A stretch of 64,000 nucleotides of DNA from Amycolatopsis pittospori (GTDB lineage Bacteria > Actinomycetota > Actinomycetes > Mycobacteriales > Pseudonocardiaceae): assembly GCF_013870525.1 (NCBI RefSeq), contig NZ_JACBXD010000005.1, positions 1 to 64,000 on the forward strand, written 5' to 3'. The position numbers and the translations under genes are program-made. Below are positions 15,955 to 24,035 of this stretch, piece by piece; positions within the stretch are counted from its first letter, which is position 1; the number at the start of each line of letters is the position of its first letter. The notes under the pieces are model-generated. The model was not told where the DNA came from and searched no databases. It saw only the letters and a program-made list of their open reading frames with translations.

Positions 15955-16719
15955 ATGGCCGGGCAGGCCATGATCGACCAGAGCCGGTTCCTGGAGGTGA
16001 TCGGCGCCGAAACCGAACTGATGGCCCAGGTGGCTCACGCGGCGTCCGCCGACGCCCCGGTCCCGACCTGCCCGGGCTGGACGCTCGGTGAGGTGCTCCG
16101 GCACGTGGGCAGCGTGTACCGCGTGACCCGCCGGTGGATCACCGACGGACGGCGTCCGGAGCACTGGCAGCGCAAACCGGGGCCGCGGCAGTCGCTGGAG
16201 GAGTACTTCCGCGAGGGCCGGGACGAACTGGTCGCCGAACTGTCCGCGCACGACGCGGACGAACTGGCGCCGACCTGGTGGCCGGCGGACCGCAGCTACG
16301 GGTTCTGGCGGCGGCGGATGGCGCACGAGACGACGATCCACCGGATCGACGCCGAGGGCGCGGCCGGGCGCGAGGCGTCGGAGATCTCCGAGGACGTGGC
16401 CCTCGACGGGATCGACGAGGCGCTGACGCTCTGGTTCGGCCAGCGATTGCCGCTGCTGGGGCTGTCCGGGACCAGGACGGGATCGGTCGGCGTCCGCACC
16501 GAGGGCCACAACTGGATCGCCAGGGCCGGACCTTCGGAGACGGTCGCCTGGCGATGCTCGGCCGAAGAGGCGCAGCGGGCGGACGATCTGATCACCGGGA
16601 AACCGGACAAGATCTACCGCTGGCTCTGGGGCCGGGCGGGTCCGACGGCGGTGACGGTCAGCGGAGACCAGGACATGGCGGGACAACTCTGGGCCCTGTT
16701 GCGGCTCGCGACCCGATGA
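15955..16719 (+). CDS. Maleylpyruvate isomerase-type (mycothiol-dependent DinB-fold) protein
   Basis: This 254-residue protein has the N-terminal MDMPI domain: PTCPGWTLGEVLRHVGSVYR (around residues 38-57) and MAHETTIHRID (near 122), whose histidines form the metal site in the family. Members use divalent metal and sometimes mycothiol, which actinomycetes make. The ATG at 15955 has a GAGAGGGGG ribosome site. It follows the HEPN gene by 24 nt in the same direction and may share its SOS-controlled transcript. Substrate unknown. Confidence 0.78.
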   Translation: MAGQAMIDQSRFLEVIGAETELMAQVAHAASADAPVPTCPGWTLGEVLRHVGSVYRVTRRWITDGRRPEHWQRKPGPRQSLEEYFREGRDELVAELSAHDADELAPTWWPADRSYGFWRRRMAHETTIHRIDAEGAAGREASEISEDVALDGIDEALTLWFGQRLPLLGLSGTRTGSVGVRTEGHNWIARAGPSETVAWRCSAEEAQRADDLITGKPDKIYRWLWGRAGPTAVTVSGDQDMAGQLWALLRLATR

Positions 16720-16772
16720 CCGGTCGGTGGGGAAGCCAAACCGGTCAGAAGTGTCGGTCTAGGGTCACCGAG

Positions 16773-17441
16773 GTGGGAACACACCTGGTGAACCTGGTCT
16801 TCGACTCGGCCCTTTCCAGAGATCTGGCGGGTTTCTGGAAAGGGCTGATCAGCTGGGACGCCCCGTTCGGCCTGGCCTTCCGTCCCGAGGCGGAGGCGAA
16901 GCGGGGCAAGAACCGGCTGCATCTGGATCTGGCGAGCCGGACGCCGGGGCACCAGGCCGCACTCGTGGACCGCGCGCTGTCCCTCGGCGCGCGGCACGTC
17001 GACGTCGGCCAGGGGCCGCCGGAGGAGAAAAGGGTGCCGTGGGTGGTGCTGGCGGATCCCGAGGGCAACGAGTTCTGCGTCCTCGAACCTCGCGAGCAGT
17101 ACGCGGGCACCGGCTCGATCGCCTCGGTCGTCACCGATGCCCGTGACCCGGCTCGCGTCGCGGGGTTCTGGGCGGCCGCGCTCGGCTGGGAGATCGGCGT
17201 CCGGGAGCAGGCGATCGTGGGTCTGCGGCCACCGGACGGCCGGGGGCCCTGGGTCGAGTTCCTGGCCTCCGAACAGGAGAAACAGCACGAGAACAGGCTG
17301 CGTTTCACCCTCGCGCCACCACCCGGCGGTGATTGCGCGGCCGAGGTCCGGCGTCTTCGCGAACTCGGCGCGACGGTGCTGGACGACGACGTCCTGCGGG
17401 ACCCGGAAGGCAACGAGTTCCGCCTGATCGAGCCCCGCTGA
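16773..17441 (+). CDS. VOC (glyoxalase-like) family protein, two-domain
   Basis: This 222-residue protein has two vicinal-oxygen-chelate modules, each ending in the same phrase, DPEGNEFCVLEP and DPEGNEFRLIEP. Conserved His/Glu positions (HLDLA in the first half) fit a metal site. TAGGGT lies 7 nt before GTG 16773, the leaderless pattern seen elsewhere here, so this start is preferred to the ATG at 16716 that overlaps the preceding gene's stop. It therefore probably has its own promoter inside the cluster. Function could be lyase, dioxygenase or antibiotic-binding. Confidence 0.75.
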   Translation: MGTHLVNLVFDSALSRDLAGFWKGLISWDAPFGLAFRPEAEAKRGKNRLHLDLASRTPGHQAALVDRALSLGARHVDVGQGPPEEKRVPWVVLADPEGNEFCVLEPREQYAGTGSIASVVTDARDPARVAGFWAAALGWEIGVREQAIVGLRPPDGRGPWVEFLASEQEKQHENRLRFTLAPPPGGDCAAEVRRLRELGATVLDDDVLRDPEGNEFRLIEPR

Positions 17442-17536
17442 GTGTTTCGCCGGGATTGCGCGGCGGCACCGAACGCTGACCTGAGCGAAACACCGGCGCC
17501 GTGGGCAGGCAACAACCGGCCGGGACCGTGGAAGGC

Positions 17537-18622
17537 ATGGAGACCTCTCGAGTCAGGACCACTCAGGTTCATTCCGTCGACGAGACGACGACAGCGTCGG
17601 CCTGGCGGGTCCGGATCCGCGTCGACGACCGCCCCGGCACCCTCGCCAGGATCGCGATCCGGCTGGCCGACCTCGAGTGCAACATCCTCGGGCTGTCGGT
17701 GCTCCCGGTTCCCGGCGGCGTGCTCGACGAGATCGTCCTGCGGCCGGCCACCGGGCTGCCGCGGCAACTGCTCATCGACGCGATCCGCGACGAGGGCTGC
17801 GAATGCTCCGCCGTCATCGACGCGGACCTGGCCGAACTCGTCGACCCGGCCACCGCGACGCTCACGTCGGCCAAACGGGCCGCGGAGGAGCCCGGCGGGC
17901 TCGCGGAGGTGCTCCGCGGCGTCCTCGCGGCCGACCTCGTCACGAAGGTCCCGTCGATCGAGGCGAACCCGGCCCGCACCGAAGGCGGGCACCGGGCGGT
18001 TTTCCCCGCCGGGGACGGCACCGCCTTCGTCGCGCGCCGCCGGTGGTCGCCGTTCGTCGAACTGGAACTGAGCCGGGCCGTCGCGTTGATCGGCCTGATG
18101 ACCGCGGTACGCGACAACGTGACCGGGCCGATCGTGCTCGACCGGCCCGACGGCGCCGCGGTCGTCCTGCGGAAGGGCGTTCCCGGTGACGCGGAGGCGG
18201 TTTCCGCGCTGCACCAGAGATGTTCGATGACGACGCTCTTCCATCGCTATCACACCGGGATGCGCGCCGTGCCGCGTCGCTGGCTGCACCGGCTGCTGAT
18301 GCCGCCGCGCGGGGTGAGCCTGCTGGCGGTCTGCGGCCGGGACGTGATCGGGCTCGGTCAGCTGATCCCGGCCGCGAACGGCGGCGCCGCCGAGGTCTCG
18401 CTCCTGGTCGAGGATTCCTGGCAGCGCCAGGGAATCGGCTCGGCCCTGCTGACCCGGCTCGCCGTCCTCGCCACGGCCAAGGGAGAAACCGAACTCGCCG
18501 CCGTCTGCCTGCCCGGCGACGATTCCCTCTACCGGACCGCGGCCCGGGTGGGCCTGCGCCCCGAACGCGTCCCCGGGGATTCCGGCACCCTGCGTTTCGC
18601 GCTCCCCAACCCCCGCGTTTAG
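17537..18622 (+). CDS. ACT-domain / GNAT acetyltransferase fusion
   Basis: This 361-residue protein joins an N-terminal ACT domain (RIRVDDRPGTLARIAIRLAD, about residues 25-44) to a C-terminal GNAT domain (VEDSWQRQGIGSALLTRLAV, about 294-313). ACT domains bind amino acids, and actinobacterial ACT-GNAT proteins are known as amino-acid-controlled protein acetyltransferases. A middle segment with RRKG-type loops and MTTLFHRYHTG links the two. ATG 17537 is chosen; a GTG 36 nt upstream is possible. The stop codon TAG is also the first part of a palindromic repeat. Which amino acid is sensed and which protein is acetylated are not visible. Confidence 0.78.
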   Translation: METSRVRTTQVHSVDETTTASAWRVRIRVDDRPGTLARIAIRLADLECNILGLSVLPVPGGVLDEIVLRPATGLPRQLLIDAIRDEGCECSAVIDADLAELVDPATATLTSAKRAAEEPGGLAEVLRGVLAADLVTKVPSIEANPARTEGGHRAVFPAGDGTAFVARRRWSPFVELELSRAVALIGLMTAVRDNVTGPIVLDRPDGAAVVLRKGVPGDAEAVSALHQRCSMTTLFHRYHTGMRAVPRRWLHRLLMPPRGVSLLAVCGRDVIGLGQLIPAANGGAAEVSLLVEDSWQRQGIGSALLTRLAVLATAKGETELAAVCLPGDDSLYRTAARVGLRPERVPGDSGTLRFALPNPRV

Positions 18623-18671
18623 TCCTCTGAACGCGGTAGTTCGTACCCCCGACTACCGCATCCAGAGGACT
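18621..18671. repeat. Inverted repeat, AGTCCTCTGAAYGCGGTAGT family
   Basis: The 20-nt arms (18621-18640 and 18652-18671) have two mismatches. The left arm overlaps the ACT-GNAT stop codon (18620-18622). It lies before the convergent def gene and shares its arm with the repeats at 7664 and 54514. Confidence 0.85.
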
Positions 18672-18696
18672 GAATGCGATGAGAGAGGGGAAGGGG

Positions 18697-19197
18697 TCAG
18701 CGCTTCCAGAACCAGTCTTTGCCCCGGGCCTCGCCCAGGGCCTGCTTCTTGCGCTCGGCGGTGAGCCGGTCCAGATAGAGCTTGCCGTCGAGGTGGTCGG
18801 TCTCGTGCTGCAGGCACTGCGCGAGGACGTCGACGCCTTCGACCTCGACCGGTTCGTTGCGCAGATCGACACCGCGCACGACGGCCCGCTTCGCACGCAC
18901 CACCGGGAACCACAGCTCCGGAACGGAAAGGCAGCCCTCGCCGATCTCGTGCGTCTCCTCGGAGAGTTCGGCGATCTCCGGGTTGATCACGTATCCGGTC
19001 AGGCCGCCGACGTCGTAGCTGAACACCCGCAGGCCGACGCCGATCTGCGGCGCCGCGAGTCCCGCGCGCCCGGCCGGTTTCACCCCGTCCATCAGATCGG
19101 TCACCAGCGACTCGATCTTCTTGTCGAATTTCGTGACCGGGTCGCATACGGTCTTGAGCACGGGATCCCCGAAGTAGCGCAGGTCGCGCATCACCAT
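18697..19197 (-). CDS. def: Peptide deformylase
   Basis: This 166-residue zinc/iron hydrolase removes the formyl group from nascent N-terminal methionine. All three signature motifs are present: AGLAAPQIGVG (motif 1), EGCLSVP with the metal cysteine (motif 2) and QHETDHLDG with HExxH (motif 3). ATG 19197 has AAGGA about 9 nt upstream; a second in-frame ATG lies two codons on. It starts 37 nt after the end of lhr on the same strand, so read-through is possible. The extended C-terminus (ERKKQALGEARGKDW) is common in actinomycete enzymes. Confidence 0.92.
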   Translation of the reverse strand: MVMRDLRYFGDPVLKTVCDPVTKFDKKIESLVTDLMDGVKPAGRAGLAAPQIGVGLRVFSYDVGGLTGYVINPEIAELSEETHEIGEGCLSVPELWFPVVRAKRAVVRGVDLRNEPVEVEGVDVLAQCLQHETDHLDGKLYLDRLTAERKKQALGEARGKDWFWKR

Positions 19198-19234
19198 GTT
19201 CGAACGTCCTTCTCCGCAGGTCTGGGGCCCAAGT

Positions 19235-22200
19235 CTAGGCCCGCAGCCGCAGGCCCTTCGGGGTCGCCCGGAATCCCGCCTCCTGGAGCACCGCCGAGAG
19301 CTCCGAGGTGAGCGCCACCTCACCGTCGGCCTTCTGCACCGCGAGCTGGCCCAGCCAGCCTTCCCGGACCGCCGTGGACAGCGCCCGCGCGGCCGACCGC
19401 AAGGCTTCCTGATCGTCGGTGAAACTCAGCAGCGACCGGCCGCCGCGTTCGACGTACATCGCCGGGACACCGTCGACGAGTACCGCGAGCGCACCCGCTT
19501 TCCTTGCCGGACGGTGCTTCGTGTCGCCTGTCGCGGCAGGCCACGGCAGCGCGGCGCCGTAGGGCTGCGCCGGGTCGGCGGCGGCGAGCACGACCGCACC
19601 CTCCTTGGTGGTGCGCTGGTTCCCGGACTGCGCGCGAAGCCTGTCGACGGCGCCCTTCGCCGCGAACTGTGCGGCGCCGAGCCCCTCGACGACGTAACCC
19701 CGGACGACCTGACCGGAATCCTCCATCCCGCGCAAAACCTTGTAGATCCCGGAAAAGCCGCCCGTCACGCGTTCGGTGTCGAGCGCTCCCCGCGTGAGCA
19801 CGCCGTGGCGTTCCAGGAACGCCTCGGTCCGCGCGAGCGCACGCCGGGTCGGATCCGCTTCGCGCCCCGGAGTCAGCGCCCAGCGACCTGCCACCGTGGG
19901 CGGCCCGGTCCGCGACGGCATCGCCGGCCGCCCGGCCCGCAACCGGGCGTAGCGCCCGCGGGGCGCCTGACGCCGGGGTTTGTGCGCCGCGCCCGAACCG
20001 GACACCTGCGCCCGCAGCGGCCCCAGCGTGTCCCCGGTGACCAGTCCGGCCCAGACCAGATCCCACAGCGCGGCAACGACTTCGCCGTCGTTCGGCGGGG
20101 TCTCGACCAACGGCGAAGCCCGGTCCACGAGCTGGCGGAAGAACTGCGCTCCACCCTCCAAAGTGGACAGGATGGCCTCGTGGAGCGGGCCGGAGGGCAG
20201 ATCGTCGTCGAGATCGGGCAGCAGCAGATCGGCGACGTCGGTGGGTGCCAGCGCCAGCCAGCCGTCCCCACCCGACAGCGAACCGCAGCCGCACCAGGTG
20301 ACCTCGCCCGCCGTGGTCAGTTCGTCCAGCAGTGAGGGTGTGTAGCCGGGCAGCCTGCTCGGCAAAATCAGCGACTCGACCGCGCTCGCCGGCAGCGGCG
20401 CCCCCGCCAGTTGCTCGACCACGGACAGCACGTCGTCCGCGGTCGGCGCCGACCGCACGCGCGCGCCGATGCCGTGCCACGACGGCAGGAACCGGCCCAG
20501 TGCCGCCGGTTCCACCGGCTCGACCTCGGCCCGTAGCCGGGCCAGCGACGCCCGCCGGAGCCTGCGCAGCACCGACGCGTCGCAGAACTCGGTGCCGACA
20601 CCGTGCGTTTCCGGATGCCCGACCGGGCTCAGTTCGCCCCGGACCAGCCGTCCCTGCGAGGTCAGCCTGTCCAAGACGCCGGTGACGACGGCCGTCCCCA
20701 GCCCGAACCGTTCCGCGGCCTGGCGGGCGCTGAACGGGCCGCGGCTGCGAGAGTAGCGGGACAACAGGTCGCCGACGGGATCCTCGACCGGTTCGGTGAA
20801 CGCCTCCGGTACGCCGACCGGCAGCGCGGTGCCCAGCGCGTCCCGTACCCGGCCCGCGTCCTCGATGGCGATGAACCGCTCGCCCCCGCCGATACGGACC
20901 CGGATCACCCGCCGCGCCGATTCCAGTTCCTCCAGCCATTCCCGCTGGATGCCGCGCGCGGCGGCCTCCTCGATCGAGAGATCTCCGAGGAACCGCAACA
21001 GATCCGCGGCCTCTTCGGCGTTGCGGGCATGCCTGTCGGGATCGAGCCGCTGCAACGAGCGTTCGACTTCGGCGACGACCTCGGCGTCCAGGAGTTCCCG
21101 GATGGCCTCGGTGCCGAGCAGTTCGGCCAGCAGTGTCGAATCCAGTGCGAGCGCCGCCGCGCGCCGTTCCGCGAGCGGGGCGTCGGTCTCGTACAGGAAC
21201 ATCCCGACGTACCCGAACAGCAGGCTGCGCGCGAACGGCGACGCCGACGGCGTCTCGACCTCGACCAGCTTGACCTTCCGCGACCGGACGTCGGCCATCA
21301 GTTCGCGCAGCCCGCCGACGTCGTACACGTCCTGCAGGACTTCCCGCATCGCCTCCAGCACGACAGGGAACCGCTCGTACTTGGCCGCGACCGAAAGCAG
21401 CTGCGACGCGCGTTGCCGTTGCTGCCACAGCGGCGTACGGCGGCGCGGGTCACGGCGGGGGAGCAGCAGCGACCGTGCCGCGCATTCCCGGAACCGCGCG
21501 GCGAACACCGCCGAGCCGCCGACCTCGGCGACGATCAGCTGCTCGACCTCCTCCGGATCGAGCAGCACGTCGTCGACGCCGATGGTGACCTCGGCACCTT
21601 CGGCGTCCAGAGCCTCGGGGAGCCGCAGCACGATGCCGTCGTCGGAATGCGCCACCTGCGCGTCGACCCCGCGGTTCTCCCGCAGCCGGGCCGCGATCGC
21701 GAGCGCCCACGGCGCGTTCACCTGGGCGCCGAACGGGGAATGCAGGATGACCCGCCAATCGCCCAGTTCGTCGCGGAACCGTTCCAGCAGCACGGTCCTG
21801 TCGTTCGGGACGTGCCGCGTGGCCGACTTCTGCTCTTCCAGATACCCCAGCAGGTTGTCGCACGCGTACGCGTCCAGCCCGGCGACGGCCGCGCGTTCCC
21901 GCGCCGCCGCGGGGTCCGAAGTGGACAGTTCGCGGACGAACGCGCCCAGCGCCCGCCCCAGTTCCAATGGACGACCGGGGGCGTCGCCCTTCCAGAACGG
22001 CATCCGCGCCGGCTCGCCCGGCGCGGGCACCACGATCACGCGGTCGTGGGTGATGTCGGTGACCCGCCAAGAGGAGGTGCCGAGCAGGATCGTGTCGCCG
22101 ACGCGGGACTCGTAGACCATCTCTTCGTCGAGTTCACCCACGCGCGACCCGGGTTTGTCGTCGGCGCCCGGCGTCATCACGGTGAACAGACCCCGGTCGG

Positions 22201-23857
22201 GGATCGTGCCGCCGGAGGTCACCGCCAGCCGCTGCGAACCCGGACGGCCGTGCAGTTCGCCGCTGACCCTGTCCCAGGTGATCCGGGCGCGCAGTTCGCC
22301 GAACTCCTCGCTCGGATACCGGCCGGCGAGCATGTCGAGCACCGCCATCAGCGCGTCGTCCGGCAGGGACGCGAACGGCGCCGCGCGGCGGACGAGGGCC
22401 GCCACCTCGTCGACCGTCCACGATTCGAGCGCCACCATCGCCACGATCTGCTGGGCGAGCACGTCCAGCGGATTGCGCGGGTAGCGCACGGCTTCGATCG
22501 CCCCGGACGCCATCCGCTCCGCGACCACCGCGCACGAGACGAGGTCGCCGCGGAACTTCGGGAACATCACCCCGCTCGAAACGGCGCCGACCTGGTGCCC
22601 GGCCCGGCCGACCCGCTGCAGTCCCGAAGCGACCGTCGGCGGTGCTTCGATCTGCACGACGAGGTCGACCGCGCCCATGTCGATGCCCAGTTCCAGCGAC
22701 GACGTCGCCACGACACACGCCAGCCGCCCGGACTTCAGTTCTTCTTCGACGTGGGTGCGCTGCTCGCGCGACATCGAACCGTGGTGCGCCCGTGCGATCA
22801 CCGGCGCCGCGCCCGTGGTGAGCCCGGACTGCCCGATCGCCTCGGCCGGGAAGTGGTGCTCCGGCTCGAGTTCGGTCTGCTCCGCGACGAGTTCGTTGAG
22901 CCGCGCCGTCATCCGTTCGGTGAGCCGCCGCGAGTTGGCGAACACGATCGTCGACCGGTGCGCCTGGATCAGTTCCAGTACCCGTTCCTCTACGGCGGGC
23001 CAGATCGACGGCCTTCGCGGTACGCCGTCGATCTCGTCCAGCGAGCCGGGCAGTCGCGCGAGGCCGGCGTCGAGGTCTTCGTTCTGCTTCGGCCCCTGAG
23101 GTCCGTCGAGGTTGGACATGTCCTCGACAGGGACCTCGACGCGGACCTCGATCGTCTTCGCGAGCTTCGGCTGGACGATGGTGACCGGCCTGCCACCCGC
23201 CAGGAACGACGCGACCTCGTCGATCGGCCGGACCGTTGCCGACAGCCCGATCCGCTGAGCGGGCTTCTCCAAGAGAGCGTCGAGCCGTTCGAGCGACAGC
23301 GCGAGGTGCGCGCCGCGTTTACCACCCGCGACGGCGTGGACCTCGTCGATGATCACCGTCTCCACGCCGCGCAGCGAGTCGCGTGCGGAAGAGGTGAGGA
23401 TGAGGAAGAGCGACTCCGGCGTCGTGACCAGGACATCCGGCGGCGTCTTGCCGAAGGAGCGCCGCTCGGCGGCCGTGGTGTCGCCGGTGCGCATGCCGAC
23501 GCCGATGTCCGGCACCGGCAGCCCCAGCCGCCGTGACGCCTGGGAGATCCCGGCCAGGGGAGCCCTCAGGTTGCGCTGGACGTCGACCGCCAGCGCCTTC
23601 AGCGGCGAGACATAGAGGACACGGCAGCGTTTCCGGGCCTCGGCGGGCGGAGGCTCCACCGACAGCCTGTCCAGCGCCCAGAGGAACGCCGACAGTGTCT
23701 TACCGGACCCCGTCGGCGCCACGACCAGCGCGTTCTCCCTCGCGTACGCGGCACGCCATGCCCCTTCCTGCGCGCGGGTGGGCGCGGCGAAGGCCCCGGC
23801 GAACCAGTCCCTGGTCGCGGGGGAGAAGAGGTCGAGTACGTCTGCCACGCCGTCCAT
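19235..23857 (-). CDS. lhr: Lhr-type large ATP-dependent helicase
   Basis: This 1540-residue superfamily 2 helicase is full length for Lhr (about 1500 residues). Motifs include PTRAQEGAW, Walker A APTGSGKTLSAF (residues 50-61), DEVHAV (Walker B), AHHGSMSREQR, ATSSLELGIDMGAVD and GRAGH. The C-terminal half holds the winged-helix and Lhr-CTD regions. Lhr translocates 3'-5' on single-stranded DNA and unwinds RNA:DNA hybrids; in mycobacteria it is linked to the DNA-damage response. ATG 23857 is chosen over the GTG five codons upstream. It is divergent from the Hsp70-like gene and followed by def. Confidence 0.93.
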   Translation of the reverse strand: MDGVADVLDLFSPATRDWFAGAFAAPTRAQEGAWRAAYARENALVVAPTGSGKTLSAFLWALDRLSVEPPPAEARKRCRVLYVSPLKALAVDVQRNLRAPLAGISQASRRLGLPVPDIGVGMRTGDTTAAERRSFGKTPPDVLVTTPESLFLILTSSARDSLRGVETVIIDEVHAVAGGKRGAHLALSLERLDALLEKPAQRIGLSATVRPIDEVASFLAGGRPVTIVQPKLAKTIEVRVEVPVEDMSNLDGPQGPKQNEDLDAGLARLPGSLDEIDGVPRRPSIWPAVEERVLELIQAHRSTIVFANSRRLTERMTARLNELVAEQTELEPEHHFPAEAIGQSGLTTGAAPVIARAHHGSMSREQRTHVEEELKSGRLACVVATSSLELGIDMGAVDLVVQIEAPPTVASGLQRVGRAGHQVGAVSSGVMFPKFRGDLVSCAVVAERMASGAIEAVRYPRNPLDVLAQQIVAMVALESWTVDEVAALVRRAAPFASLPDDALMAVLDMLAGRYPSEEFGELRARITWDRVSGELHGRPGSQRLAVTSGGTIPDRGLFTVMTPGADDKPGSRVGELDEEMVYESRVGDTILLGTSSWRVTDITHDRVIVVPAPGEPARMPFWKGDAPGRPLELGRALGAFVRELSTSDPAAARERAAVAGLDAYACDNLLGYLEEQKSATRHVPNDRTVLLERFRDELGDWRVILHSPFGAQVNAPWALAIAARLRENRGVDAQVAHSDDGIVLRLPEALDAEGAEVTIGVDDVLLDPEEVEQLIVAEVGGSAVFAARFRECAARSLLLPRRDPRRRTPLWQQRQRASQLLSVAAKYERFPVVLEAMREVLQDVYDVGGLRELMADVRSRKVKLVEVETPSASPFARSLLFGYVGMFLYETDAPLAERRAAALALDSTLLAELLGTEAIRELLDAEVVAEVERSLQRLDPDRHARNAEEAADLLRFLGDLSIEEAAARGIQREWLEELESARRVIRVRIGGGERFIAIEDAGRVRDALGTALPVGVPEAFTEPVEDPVGDLLSRYSRSRGPFSARQAAERFGLGTAVVTGVLDRLTSQGRLVRGELSPVGHPETHGVGTEFCDASVLRRLRRASLARLRAEVEPVEPAALGRFLPSWHGIGARVRSAPTADDVLSVVEQLAGAPLPASAVESLILPSRLPGYTPSLLDELTTAGEVTWCGCGSLSGGDGWLALAPTDVADLLLPDLDDDLPSGPLHEAILSTLEGGAQFFRQLVDRASPLVETPPNDGEVVAALWDLVWAGLVTGDTLGPLRAQVSGSGAAHKPRRQAPRGRYARLRAGRPAMPSRTGPPTVAGRWALTPGREADPTRRALARTEAFLERHGVLTRGALDTERVTGGFSGIYKVLRGMEDSGQVVRGYVVEGLGAAQFAAKGAVDRLRAQSGNQRTTKEGAVVLAAADPAQPYGAALPWPAATGDTKHRPARKAGALAVLVDGVPAMYVERGGRSLLSFTDDQEALRSAARALSTAVREGWLGQLAVQKADGEVALTSELSAVLQEAGFRATPKGLRLRA

Positions 23858-24035
23858 AGTGCGCCGGACCACCGACAGTTTCGCCCCGAGGTCCGTGACC
23901 TGCGGTATCCGTCACCCGGATCGGACGAGTTTGGCGGGTCCGCACGTACGGTGACCGCGCTCGTGGGAGCATCACGGCCAGCGCGGCCGGATCGGCACTG
24001 GGGCGGCCGCCGTCGTCATGTGAAGGGGAAGAGCT

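Noticed and set aside
16716..16772. ATG 16716 as VOC start
   Set aside because: Attractive because of its ATGA overlap with the previous gene, but the added residues are low-complexity and TAGGGT lies 7 nt before GTG 16773.
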